From AP-15 sp963762575 (GTDB taxonomy: Bacteria; Pseudomonadota; Alphaproteobacteria; ATCC43930; CGMCC-115725), in the NCBI GenBank assembly GCA_963762575.1, contig CAVXLL010000001.1, forward strand, positions 248,001-312,000: 64,000 nucleotides of DNA. Direction: 5' to 3'. The position numbers were made by a program, and so were the translations under genes. The notes beneath the pieces were generated by a model. The model had not been told where the DNA came from and did no database searches. It saw nothing but the letters and a program-made list of their open reading frames with translations. This document shows positions 17,452-26,270 of this stretch, in pieces. Every line of letters starts with the position of its first letter. Positions within the stretch are counted from its first letter, which is position 1.

Positions 17452-18021
17452 TCAGTTTTTGTGGCCGATGAGCCGGGTCCATTTCTCGAGCGCGACGAGC
17501 ATGTCGCGGATGAACCCCCGCGCGGCGTCGTCGGTCAAGCGGCCAGACTGATCGAACTTGGTCTGCGCCTGGCCGATCTGCACCTCGGGCTTGTTCAACG
17601 GGTGCATGTCGAGATAGACGCAGCTGCGGCGCAGATCGTATTGGGCGCGCGCCGAGCCCGACATCCCGGCGGCGGCGCCCATGATCGCCACCGGCTTGCC
17701 GGCAAAGGGCTGGTCGGGCGGGCGCGAGGCCCAGTCGATCGCGTTCTTCAAGACGCCGGACATCGAGTAGTTGTATTCAGGAGTGACGAAGAGCAGCGCG
17801 TCGGCTACGGCGATCTGGGCCCTGAGCTTTTCGACGGGCGGCGGGAACCCGAGGGCGCGAACGTCTTCGTTGTAAAGCGGAATCGAGCCGATATCGGCGG
17901 TCTCGATCGTCATGCCCGGCGGCTTCTCCTCGATCGCGGCGCGCAATGCGGCCTTGTTGAACGAGCCTTGGCGCAAGCTGCCGCAAATCGCCAGAACGTT
18001 GGTGTCCCTTCCTTCGCTCAT
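17452..18021 (-). CDS. NADPH-dependent FMN reductase family protein
   Basis: A 189-residue flavodoxin-like reductase. The start at 18021 (MSEGRDTNVLAICGS) is preferred; an upstream ATG at 18111 would add 30 atypical residues. The FMN phosphate loop is GSLRQGSFNKAAL (about 14-26), and the second flavin motif is TPEYNYSMSGVLKNAIDW (about 80-97). Members reduce FMN, quinones, azo dyes or chromate. It may be co-transcribed with the SDR gene behind it. It is divergent from the ABC importer operon, with a 136-base gap. Confidence 0.9.
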   Translation of the reverse strand: MSEGRDTNVLAICGSLRQGSFNKAALRAAIEEKPPGMTIETADIGSIPLYNEDVRALGFPPPVEKLRAQIAVADALLFVTPEYNYSMSGVLKNAIDWASRPPDQPFAGKPVAIMGAAAGMSGSARAQYDLRRSCVYLDMHPLNKPEVQIGQAQTKFDQSGRLTDDAARGFIRDMLVALEKWTRLIGHKN

Positions 18022-18157
18022 GTGCCTCTCCGATGTTGGCGCCCAGTGCGGCAAACGCCTGCCACAGGCCCCCGATCCGACTTGTGCCGCCGCTCTGTTG
18101 GATTTAAACACCTGATCGGCGGCAAAACCCCATCGGGGTTGTCAGGGAGGAAGACAC

Positions 18158-19484
18158 ATGGCGCGAATCGACCGGCGTAGCCTACTGAAACTTTCCGGCG
18201 CCGGCGCGATCGCAGCGGGCGCCGGCGGGCTCGCCGGAATACTGGCCTCCGGGCGGGCGCCTGCCTATGCGCAGGCCAGCACGGTGCACTGGCTGCGGTG
18301 GTCCGATTTCGTACCGGCCTCCGACCAGCTGCTCCGCAGCACGATCGCGCCGGAGTGCGAGAAGACGCTCGGCATCAAGCTCAACCTCGAGATGGTCAAC
18401 GCCAACGACATCCAGGCGCGCATCACCTCGTCGGTCCAGTCAGGCTCGGGGCCGGACATCATTCTCGGGCTCAACAATTGGCCGCAGCTCTACACCGACA
18501 GCCTCGCCGATGTCAGCGATGTGGCCGACGACCTCGGCAAAGCACAGGGCGGCTATTACGACATCTCGAAGGCGGTCGCGACCGCCGGCAGCAAATGGAT
18601 CGGCGTCCCGTGGTGCATCGGCGGCGGGCTCGTCGCCTACCGCAAATCATGGTTCGAGGAGATTGGTCTCGATAAATTTCCGGATACCTGGGAGGCGTTG
18701 CGCGACGCCGGCAAGAAGCTCAAGGCCAAAGGGCGCCCGATCGGTCAGACGCTCGGCCACACCTTCGGCGACGCGCCGGGCTTCTGGTACCCTTATCTGT
18801 GGTCGTGGGGCGGCAAAGAGGTCGAAGCGGACGGCAAGACCGTCGCGCTCAACAGCAAGGAGACCGTCGATTTGGTCAAGTTCGCGGTAGGTTTCTGGAA
18901 GGACGCCTGCGACGAGGGCGGTCTCGCCTGGGACGATTCGAGCAACAACCGCGCCTTTCTATCGGGCAGCATCAGCGCCACAAATAACGGCGCCTCGATC
19001 TATCTGGAGGCCAAAAAGAAGCCGGACACCTATCAGACCGAGAAGGGAACGCCGATGTTCAAGGACATCCTGCACGCGCCTCTCCCCAAAGGCGCGGGCG
19101 GACAGTTCAACCTCCCCGGCCCGTTCACCGACATGCTGATGGGCTATTCGAAGGATCAGAAGCCGGCCAAGGATTTCCTGCGCTGGGTTTCGTCAAAGCC
19201 GATCTTCGAGCAATGGTTCACCTCGCAACAGGGCTATACCGACGGGGCCACCCTGATGTGGGAAGAGGACAAAGTATGGACCCTGGACCCGGTGCTGCTG
19301 CCGTTCCGCGATCTGCCGCGCAAAGGCCGGTTGATGGGCTATGCCGGGCCGCCCGAATCGCGCCTCGGCCGAGGCGCAGACGAAGTATATCATCGTCGAC
19401 ATGTACGCCAAAGCCGTGCAGGGCACCGCGCCGGAAGACGCAGTCAAACAGGCGCATGAGGAGCTGGTCAAGATCTACGTCTGA
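18158..19484 (+). pseudogene. ABC importer substrate-binding protein 1, Tat signal, frameshifted near the C-terminus
   Basis: A family 1 solute-binding protein for sugars or polyols. CAGGGAGGAAGACAC precedes the ATG. The twin-arginine signal RRSLLKLSGAGAIAA begins near residue 5, with cleavage around AYAQA. The frame opened at 18158 runs on to 19459, but after about residue 399 its translation no longer matches the paralogue at 22533. Removing one C from GCCGCCC at 19350-19354 restores PNRASAEAQTKYIIVDMYAKA and the shared end EELVKIYV, stopping at 19484. The restored protein is about 441 residues. Whether this is a real mutation or a sequence error is not known; the truncated form loses only the last helices. 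Confidence 0.85.
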
Positions 19485-19503
19485 CTCCCGGAGAGCCTTC
19501 CAG

Positions 19504-20442
19504 ATGACCTTCACCTATGCGGCCGTCCGACCCTATGCGGGTACCCCGAGACGCGGTCCGCTGACCCGGCTTCTCGAGGACGAACGCTGGCTGGCGGCCA
19601 CCTTGCTGTTGCCGACCGTCGTGCTGTTGGGGCTCTTTATCGCCTATCCGTTCGTCAAGGGCGTCGAGTTGTCCGTTACCGACGCCAAGGTGGGGGTCCC
19701 GGGGCATTTTGTCGGGCTGCAGAATTTCGCAGATGTGTGGAATGACGGCATCTTTCGCGTCGCCGTCTGGAACACCTGCCTCTACACGCTCGTCACGACA
19801 GTCTTCAAACTCGCATTGGGTTTGTGGCTGGCCTTGCTGCTGAACAACAATTTCAAGGGCAAAGCCTTCACCCGGGCCTTCATACTCTTGCCGTTCATCA
19901 TTCCGACCGTGCTGTCCACCCTGGCCTGGAAGTGGATGTTCGACCCGACCTTCAGCGTCATAAATTACCTGTTGTTCCACCTCGGGATCATCCGCAGCCG
20001 GATCAACTGGCTCGGCGACCCGAACCTGGCGATGATCTCGGTGATCATCGTCAATGTCTGGCGCGGCGTGCCGTTCTATGCGATCAGCCTGCTTGCCGGA
20101 CTGCAGACGATCAGCCCCGAATTGCATGAAGCCGCGGCCATCGACGGCGCGCGAGCCTGGCAGCGCTTCCGCCATGTAACCTGGCCGTTGCTGCTGCCGG
20201 TAACCTTGGTGATCGTGCTGTTCTCGGTGATCCAGACCTTTGCCGACTTCCAGCTGGTCTACGTGCTGACCGGCGGCGGACCGGCCAACGCGACGCAGCT
20301 TTTTGCCACCTACGCCTACCAGATCGGCATCGGCACGGGACTGTTGAGCCAAGGCGCGACGATATCGCTTGCCGTCTTCCCGGTGCTGCTCCTCGTCGTC
20401 ATCGTCCAATTGCTCTACATCCGCCGGGTGGAGACCCTTTAG
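19504..20442 (+). CDS. Sugar ABC transporter permease, MalF/UgpA type
   Basis: A 312-residue inner-membrane permease with six predicted helices. The start at 19504 (MTFTYAAVRPY) follows the binding protein stop by 20 bases with GGAGAG upstream. The cytoplasmic EAA loop that contacts the ATPase is EAAAIDGARAWQRFRHVTWPLLLP (read in two parts, about 218-241). It pairs with the permease at 20554 to form the channel of the importer. An interspersed palindromic repeat follows its stop. Confidence 0.93.
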   Translation: MTFTYAAVRPYAGTPRRGPLTRLLEDERWLAATLLLPTVVLLGLFIAYPFVKGVELSVTDAKVGVPGHFVGLQNFADVWNDGIFRVAVWNTCLYTLVTTVFKLALGLWLALLLNNNFKGKAFTRAFILLPFIIPTVLSTLAWKWMFDPTFSVINYLLFHLGIIRSRINWLGDPNLAMISVIIVNVWRGVPFYAISLLAGLQTISPELHEAAAIDGARAWQRFRHVTWPLLLPVTLVIVLFSVIQTFADFQLVYVLTGGGPANATQLFATYAYQIGIGTGLLSQGATISLAVFPVLLLVVIVQLLYIRRVETL

Positions 20443-20457
20443 GGTGACCAACCCCTT

Positions 20458-20537
20458 CGTCATGCCCGGATTTGATCCGGGCATCTTCGAACGCCGCAGC
20501 CGGCGCGTGAATTGCCGGGCCCAGCCCGGCAATGACG
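20458..20537. repeat. Dispersed palindromic repeat between the two permease genes
   Basis: Two hairpin units in tandem: TGCCCGGATTTGATCCGGGCA (20463-20483, read in halves) and TTGCCGGGCCCAGCCCGGCAA (20512-20532). The outer ends, CGTCAT and ATGACG, are also complementary, so the whole 80-bp block can fold as one structure. It sits inside the operon, where it could trim mRNA decay or act as a weak attenuator. Confidence 0.8.
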
Positions 20538-20553
20538 CCTCCGGAGCTGAGCG

Positions 20554-21405
20554 ATGATCGAAGGAGCGATCTGGCGGCGTTGGGTCTTCTTTTATTTCCC
20601 GCTGACCGCCTTCATTGTTGCGCTGCTGTTTCCATTCTACTGGATGCTGGTCACCACGGTGCGACCGGACAGCGAACTCTATCGTCCGTGGAACGCTCCC
20701 AACTACACCCCGTTTTGGACACTCCATCCGACCCTGGAGCACATCAGGGACCTGCTGACCGAAACCCTGTTCGGCACGTGGATGTTCAACACGATGGTGA
20801 TCTCCATTTCGGCCACGGCAATTTCGCTGTTCTGCGGGTTGTTGGCCGGCTACGCGCTGTCGCGGTTGAAGTTTCCGTTCGCCGGCAGCCTCGGGACGAT
20901 GATCTTCATTACCTATCTTGTACCGCAAACCCTGTTGTTCATTCCACTCGCCGACATCATTCGCAATTTCAAGCTCGGCGACTCGCCCTGGGCATTGATC
21001 CTGACTTATCCGACCTTTCTGATCCCGTTCTGCACCTGGCTGATGATGGGCTATTTCAAGTCCATCCCCAAGGAGCTCGAAGAGTGCGCCCGCATCGACG
21101 GCGCGACGCGCTGGAAGGCGATGGTCTACATCATCTTTCCGATCGCGGTGCCGGGGATTCTGTCCGCCGGTATCTTTGCTTTCACCCTGTCCTGGAACGA
21201 GTTCATCTACGCGCTGGTCTTCCTGTCCTCGCCCGAACAGAAGACCGTGCCGGTCGGTGTCACCTCAGAGCTGGTCCGCGGCGACGTATTCTATTGGGGT
21301 GAATTGATGGCCGGAGCGTTATTGGGGTCGATTCCAGTAGCGTTCGTCTATTCGTTCTTTGTCGAGCATTACGTCGCCAGCCTCACCGGCTCAGTCAAGG
21401 GATAA
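20554..21405 (+). CDS. Carbohydrate ABC transporter permease, MalG/UgpE type
   Basis: A 283-residue inner-membrane permease with six predicted helices. The EAA-type loop reads EECARIDGATRWKAMVYIIF (about 177-196). It forms a heterodimer with the product of the gene at 19504. It is separated from that gene by a 111-base space holding a palindromic repeat, and from the ATPase gene by 11 bases. Confidence 0.93.
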   Translation: MIEGAIWRRWVFFYFPLTAFIVALLFPFYWMLVTTVRPDSELYRPWNAPNYTPFWTLHPTLEHIRDLLTETLFGTWMFNTMVISISATAISLFCGLLAGYALSRLKFPFAGSLGTMIFITYLVPQTLLFIPLADIIRNFKLGDSPWALILTYPTFLIPFCTWLMMGYFKSIPKELEECARIDGATRWKAMVYIIFPIAVPGILSAGIFAFTLSWNEFIYALVFLSSPEQKTVPVGVTSELVRGDVFYWGELMAGALLGSIPVAFVYSFFVEHYVASLTGSVKG

Positions 21406-21416
21406 GTGATAAAGTA

Positions 21417-22508
21417 ATGGCTCAGGTCGTCATCCGCAGCTTAAACAAAAAGTTCGATGAGGTTCATGCCGTCAAGGACGTGAACCTCGACATTCGCGAC
21501 AAGGAGTTCATGGTCTTTGTCGGCCCTTCCGGTTGCGGCAAGACCACGACACTCCGGATGGTGGCCGGGCTCGAATCGATTACGTCGGGGCGGATCCTGA
21601 TCGACGACAAGGTGATCAACGAGCTGCCGCCGATGGATCGCGACATCGCCATGGTATTCCAGAATTACGCGCTCTATCCGCATATGAGCGTCTACGACAA
21701 CATGGCCTTTGGTCTGAAGATGCGGAAATTCGACCGCGCCGACATCGCTAAGCGCGTGCAGGAAGCGGCCGAGATCCTCGGCATTCAGCAGCTGCTCCAA
21801 CGCAAGCCGCGGCAGCTTTCCGGCGGCCAGCGACAGCGCGTCGCTCTCGGACGGGCAATCGTGCGGCACCCTCAAGTGTTCCTGTTCGACGAGCCGTTGT
21901 CGAACCTAGACGCCAAGCTCCGTGTGCAAATGCGGGTGGAGCTCAAGAAACTACACGACCGCCTCGGCACCACCGCGATTTACGTGACCCACGATCAGGT
22001 CGAGGCGATGACCCTGGGTGACCGGGTGGTCGTGATGAAAGACGGCCTCGTGCAGCAGGTCGGCGAGCCGCTCGAGCTTTACAACGAGCCGGCCAACCGG
22101 TTTGTCGCCGGCTTTCTCGGCTCGCCGGCGATGAATTTTGCGACCGTCAAGGTCAACCGAGACGATGGGGCGATCTGGGCCGCCAACGCCGGCATGCATA
22201 TCAAGGCTCCGCCCGAATACGCGAACCGGCTCGGCCGGTATGTGGGACAAGAGGTCACTCTGGGGATTCGGCCCGAGGATCTGCACGTGGCCTCGGCGGC
22301 CGATCCGACCGAGCTCGGGTTCGACGTCGTGGTAGAGGTCGTCGAGAAGCTCGGCTCGGAGATCTTGTTGGATGTAGCGGCCGGACCGGGCACGATGGTC
22401 GCTTCCGTCGAGCCGAATGTGCGCGCCAAGATTCACGATCGCTTGCGTCTCGCGCTGAACCCGCAGGGACTGCACTTCTTTGACATGCATTCCGAAGCAG
22501 CGATCTGA
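21417..22508 (+). CDS. ABC transporter ATP-binding protein, UgpC/MalK type
   Basis: A 363-residue ATPase of the importer. Walker A is GPSGCGKTT (about 38-46), the Q-loop is in MVFQNYALYPHM, the signature is LSGGQRQRVALGRA (about 135-148), Walker B is VFLFDEPLSNLD (about 154-165) and the switch His is in THDQ. The C-terminal 120 residues form the OB-fold regulatory domain of the MalK subgroup. It energises the two permeases upstream. Confidence 0.96.
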   Translation: MAQVVIRSLNKKFDEVHAVKDVNLDIRDKEFMVFVGPSGCGKTTTLRMVAGLESITSGRILIDDKVINELPPMDRDIAMVFQNYALYPHMSVYDNMAFGLKMRKFDRADIAKRVQEAAEILGIQQLLQRKPRQLSGGQRQRVALGRAIVRHPQVFLFDEPLSNLDAKLRVQMRVELKKLHDRLGTTAIYVTHDQVEAMTLGDRVVVMKDGLVQQVGEPLELYNEPANRFVAGFLGSPAMNFATVKVNRDDGAIWAANAGMHIKAPPEYANRLGRYVGQEVTLGIRPEDLHVASAADPTELGFDVVVEVVEKLGSEILLDVAAGPGTMVASVEPNVRAKIHDRLRLALNPQGLHFFDMHSEAAI

Positions 22509-22532
22509 CTTATTGGTGACAAAGGGGGCGGT

Positions 22533-23864
22533 ATGACGCGCATCAATCGGCGCAGGCTCTTGCAGGTTTCCGGGGCCGGCGCGATCGCCGTGCAGAGCGG
22601 CGCGGTCGCCGCGATCCTCGCTTCGGCTAGGGCGCCGGCTTATGCCCAGGGCACCTCGCTCCACTGGCTCAAATTTGTCGATTTCGTGCCGGTTTCCGAT
22701 CAGCTCTTGAAAGGAAAAATCAGCGCCGAGTGCCAAAAGGCCCTCGGCATCAAGCTGGAGGTCGAGACGATCAATGGCGACGGTGTCCAGGCTCGGATCA
22801 CAGCGGCCATCCAGTCGGGATCGGGTCCCGACATCCTTATGGCGGTCAACAATTGGGCGCAGCTCTACAGCGACAGCGTCGTCGATGTCAGCGATGTCGC
22901 CGAGGAGATCGGCAAGGCGCAGGGCGGCTATTACGAAACTGCTCATGCCGTCGCCAATGACGGTAAAAAGTGGATTGCGGTTCCCTACACAATCCTGGGC
23001 GTGCTGTTCGCCAATCGCACCTCGTGGTTTAAGGACGTCGGTTCCGGGGCCAACAACTTTCCACAGACCTGGGACGAATATCGCGCCGTCGGCAAGCTGC
23101 TCAAAGCCAAGGATCGGCCATATGGTCAAACCCTCGCTCACGCCTTTGGCGACGGCCCGGCCTTTTGGTACCCGTATCTGTGGTCGTGGGGCGGCAAGGA
23201 GGTCGAGGCCGACGGCAAAACCGTCGCGTTGAACAGCAAGGAAACGCTCGAGTCGGTCAAATTCGCGGTGCCGTTCTGGAAGGAGTGCTACGACGCCGGC
23301 GCGCTCTCCTGGGACGATGCCGGCAACAACCGCGCGTTTCTCTCAAACACGATCAGCTCGACGAGCAACGGCGCATCGATTTATCTGCTGGCTCGGAGCA
23401 AACCCGAGACCTATTTGACCGAGACGGGCAAGCCGATCAAGGACGATATGTTCCACTCGCCGCTGCCCAAAGGCGCCGCAGGCCAGTTCAGCTATCACGT
23501 CCCGTTCTCGAACATGATCCCGGCCTACACGAAAAATCAGAAGGCGGCCGAGGCCTTCCTGCGCTGGTTCCAGTCGAAGGACATTTATGAAGAATGGTTT
23601 ACCTCGCAGCAGGGTTTCTCGGTCGGCGCCACAAAGATGTGGGAAGAGGACCCGGTGTGGAAAGTGGACCCGGTCATGGCTCCTTTCCGCACGGCCGCGG
23701 AGAGCGGGCGGTTCGCCGGGTATGCCGGCCCTGCCGGACGGGCGGCGGCCGAAGTCATCTCGAAATTCATCATCGTCGATATGTATACCAAAGCTGTCCA
23801 GGGCATGCCGGCCGAGGACGCCGTCAAGTGGGCGCACGGCGAGCTGTTGAAGATCTACGCCTGA
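22533..23864 (+). CDS. ABC importer substrate-binding protein 2, Tat signal
   Basis: A 443-residue family 1 solute-binding protein closing the operon, 24 bases after the ATPase gene with GGGGGCG upstream. The Tat signal is RRRLLQVSGAGAIAV with cleavage near AYAQG. It is a clear paralogue of the product at 18158: both share GVQARITAAIQSGSGPDI-type and FWYPYLWSWGGKEVEADGK segments and the ending KIY. Shared core residues with divergent N-lobes suggest either related but distinct ligands or redundancy. The ligand cannot be read from sequence. Confidence 0.93.
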   Translation: MTRINRRRLLQVSGAGAIAVQSGAVAAILASARAPAYAQGTSLHWLKFVDFVPVSDQLLKGKISAECQKALGIKLEVETINGDGVQARITAAIQSGSGPDILMAVNNWAQLYSDSVVDVSDVAEEIGKAQGGYYETAHAVANDGKKWIAVPYTILGVLFANRTSWFKDVGSGANNFPQTWDEYRAVGKLLKAKDRPYGQTLAHAFGDGPAFWYPYLWSWGGKEVEADGKTVALNSKETLESVKFAVPFWKECYDAGALSWDDAGNNRAFLSNTISSTSNGASIYLLARSKPETYLTETGKPIKDDMFHSPLPKGAAGQFSYHVPFSNMIPAYTKNQKAAEAFLRWFQSKDIYEEWFTSQQGFSVGATKMWEEDPVWKVDPVMAPFRTAAESGRFAGYAGPAGRAAAEVISKFIIVDMYTKAVQGMPAEDAVKWAHGELLKIYA

Positions 23865-23968
23865 CCGTATTTGCTGTGGTGTGCAATCGAGCTCTGGTAA
23901 TTTTTCCCCTCAGCTTGGCTGACCGCGCTGGCAGACTTCTCATTGGGGCAGAAGTTGGTCAATGAACG

Positions 23969-24388
23969 CTAAGTTTTGAGAGGCAAATGGATTGGTGAAT
24001 CGAACGCCATCGAGCCTTCGGCCATCTTGAAAATCCTCGCGCTGATCAGAACCCGAACGCCGATCCGCCGAGCGGTCGCCCACAACATCGCATCCCAAAA
24101 TGCAAGACTATGGTCGCGAACTGCCTGCATGGCCCGATCAAGATCGGCCGGTGTGCTCGCCTCAATGGGCAAGACGGCTTGCCAGCCCTTAATAAAACTC
24201 GCCGCCACACCAGGAGCGATGCTCGCCTTTCGCGTTACGACACTGAAGAATTCAGCGAACGACTGCAGTATCTGAACGCAGACCCCATGTCGAATGGATC
24301 GTTCGATCAGATCGGCGGCGATCACATGACGCTCACCGGCCGTGTTATCGGCAGCGTAGACGAGAACGTTGGTATCGAAGCTGATCAC
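23969..24388 (-). CDS. PIN domain toxin, VapC-like, with an altered C-terminal site
   Basis: A 139-residue PIN-fold protein. The first catalytic Asp is in ISFDTNVLVYAAD (Asp5), a central Glu is available in the IERS/FAEFF region, and Asp99 lies in AFWDAMLWATA. The usual third acidic motif (LLSEDMQDG) reads LISARIFKMAEG, so the SED acids are missing, and nuclease activity may be reduced. It overlaps the antitoxin gene by four bases (ATGA), confirming the start and the TA organisation. Confidence 0.85.
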   Translation of the reverse strand: MISFDTNVLVYAADNTAGERHVIAADLIERSIRHGVCVQILQSFAEFFSVVTRKASIAPGVAASFIKGWQAVLPIEASTPADLDRAMQAVRDHSLAFWDAMLWATARRIGVRVLISARIFKMAEGSMAFDSPIHLPLKT

Positions 24389-24624
24389 CCGCGCTCATGC
24401 ATCTCGTCACGTGTAAACCGGCGCCCGATCGGGACGCCTTTGCGCATTAACCCGACGATATGCTCGACTGCCAGTTCCCGTTCCCGGGCGTCCAACGTCG
24501 GATAGGGTGTAAGCATCGCCACCGGTCGCCCACGTCGAGTGATGACAACGGACTCGCCCTGCTCCGTCTGCTTGAGGATATTAGAGAAAGCCTGATTGGC
24601 CTCTCGAGCCGTCACAAAACGCAT
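24385..24624 (-). CDS. Phd/YefM family antitoxin
   Basis: A 79-residue antitoxin. The start at 24624 (MRFVTAREANQAFSNILKQ) matches the family opening; an upstream in-frame ATG at 24678 adds 18 residues. The Phd fold is seen in REANQAFSNIL, GESVVITRRGRPVAMLTPY (about 27-45), and the C-terminal region that binds toxin is charged (RRFTRDEMHERG). It overlaps the PIN toxin gene by four bases. It would bind the operon promoter and neutralise the toxin. Confidence 0.88.
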   Translation of the reverse strand: MRFVTAREANQAFSNILKQTEQGESVVITRRGRPVAMLTPYPTLDARERELAVEHIVGLMRKGVPIGRRFTRDEMHERG

Positions 24625-24689
24625 TGTCCGCTCGATTGTAGTCGGTGTACTACATGGCTCCCGACGTGCCGGTTTCAAGGTAAAAGAGG

Positions 24690-25919
24690 ATGGATCTGAT
24701 TATACGCAATGCTCGCTTAGCGGGTAGCCGCGCGCGGGAGCCGGTGGACATCGGTGTTGCGGGCGGGAGGATTGTCGCCATCGAGAAGGACTTGGCGGCC
24801 GAGGCGGAAACTTATGATGCCGGCGGGCGGCTGGTCTGCGGCGGGCTGATCGAGACGCACATCCATCTCGACAAATCCCGCATCCTCGACCGCGCGCCAC
24901 CCGAAACGGGGCGCAGGATAAGCCCGATGATGCAGGTCGCGGCGTTGAAAAGCGGCTTTACCGTCGAGGATGTGCGCGCCAGGGCGGAACGTACGCTTAT
25001 CGAGTGCGTCCTCCACGGCGCGACGCGAATGCGCACCCAGGTCGAGGTCGACCCCGCTATCGGGTTGCGCGGATTCGAAGGGGTGCAGTCGCTGATCTCC
25101 GATTACCGGTGGGCCATCGATATCGAAATTTGCGTTTTTCCGCAGGACGGGCTGACGAATTATCCGGGCACCGAGGAGTTGTTGGTCGAAGCGCTGAAAC
25201 GCGGCGCCCGAGTTATCGGCGGCGCGCCGCGATACGACACCGACCATGCCGGTCAGATCCGGCGGATTTTTGAGCTCGCTCGCGAGTTTGACGTCGACAT
25301 CGACATCCACCTCGATGTCGGCGACACGCCCGAGGCGATGGACATTCATCTCGTCTGCGAGCTGACCGAGCAATACCATCGCGGCGGCCGGGTTGCAGTC
25401 GGCCATATGGCCAAATTATCGACGATGCCGCGGAGCGAGGTCGCCGCCCTGGCGCGCCGCCTCGCCGATACCGGGGTAGCGGTTACCGTCCTGCCGTTGA
25501 CCGACCTGTTCGTCATGGGGCGGGACCAGGACCACAATGTCCGCCGCGGCGTTGCCGATGCTAATTTTCTCGTCGAGCATGGCGTCAATTGTTCGCTGTC
25601 GACCAACAATGTGCTCAATCCGGTGACGCCCTACGGCGATTGCTCACTGATCCGCATGGCAAACCTCCATGCTAACGTCCTGCAGATCGCACAACCGGCG
25701 CAGCTGTGCGAAATCTTCGAGATGCTGACCGAGCGCTCGGCGCGGCTCCTCAACCTAAGGAATTACGGGATCGTTATCGGCAACCCGGCCGATATCGTCG
25801 TCATCGATGCTGGGTCACCAGAACAGGCAGTGGCGGAGGTCCGCCAGCCGCTCGCAGTCTTCAAGCGCGGGCGTCGGACGGTCAAGCGTGACCCGGCAGA
25901 GCTTGTCCGGCCGGTCTAG
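24690..25919 (+). CDS. Amidohydrolase, cytosine deaminase-like
   Basis: A 409-residue metal-dependent hydrolase. Metal ligands are seen in ETHIHLDK (about 54-61), DIDIHLDVGD (about 205-214) and VGHMAK (about 236-241); the fourth position, normally an Asp after strand 8, lies in STNNVLNPVTPYGD (about 307-320). The HxHLDK variant is typical of the CodA group, which deaminates cytosine and related pyrimidines or hydrolyses cyclic amides. Cytoplasmic. It is divergent from the TA pair with about 65 bases between them, and apparently monocistronic. Confidence 0.85.
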   Translation: MDLIIRNARLAGSRAREPVDIGVAGGRIVAIEKDLAAEAETYDAGGRLVCGGLIETHIHLDKSRILDRAPPETGRRISPMMQVAALKSGFTVEDVRARAERTLIECVLHGATRMRTQVEVDPAIGLRGFEGVQSLISDYRWAIDIEICVFPQDGLTNYPGTEELLVEALKRGARVIGGAPRYDTDHAGQIRRIFELAREFDVDIDIHLDVGDTPEAMDIHLVCELTEQYHRGGRVAVGHMAKLSTMPRSEVAALARRLADTGVAVTVLPLTDLFVMGRDQDHNVRRGVADANFLVEHGVNCSLSTNNVLNPVTPYGDCSLIRMANLHANVLQIAQPAQLCEIFEMLTERSARLLNLRNYGIVIGNPADIVVIDAGSPEQAVAEVRQPLAVFKRGRRTVKRDPAELVRPV

Positions 25920-25933
25920 CCGATCGCATGCAC

Positions 25934-26164
25934 CTAATCTGCTCCGGTGATCACTTCATTGACGGCGCCGCAGCAAGGGCATTCTGTCTCGATCGAGGCG
26001 ATGCGCTGTGCCGAACCGATGCTGGCGGCAATGACGAACTCGCAAACGCCGCAGACATAATCAGTGTCGCCACTCCCGGTAAAGAGCGGTCCGGCTCCCG
26101 GTGGTGCGGTCCAGGGCGGCGGTAAAATCGCGTCGCGAACAACTTTCAACTTGATCTGCGGCAT
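25934..26164 (-). CDS. Small zinc-ribbon hypothetical protein
   Basis: A protein of 76 residues from the start chosen here, which avoids overlap with the divergent gene; an in-frame ATG at 26272 would extend it to 112 residues and overlap by two bases. Two Cys pairs, VCGVC and ECPCCG, about 30 residues apart, form a likely zinc ribbon. The rest shows no family. It is convergent with the amidohydrolase gene. The Cys spacing supports a real gene. Confidence 0.55.
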   Translation of the reverse strand: MPQIKLKVVRDAILPPPWTAPPGAGPLFTGSGDTDYVCGVCEFVIAASIGSAQRIASIETECPCCGAVNEVITGAD

Positions 26165-26270
26165 TTCTGATAGATCGCCAACGGCCCATAAATCATCATG
26201 ACCATAGCATTCTGTCCCGCGCTGTATGCTCCAGGCAAGCTCGGCGCCGAGGTGGAAAAGGGTCAAAGTC

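Noticed and set aside
19468..20928. 486-residue open frame on the minus strand
   Set aside because: It is antisense to the two permease genes, rich in Asp/Gln/Arg/His and without any domain.
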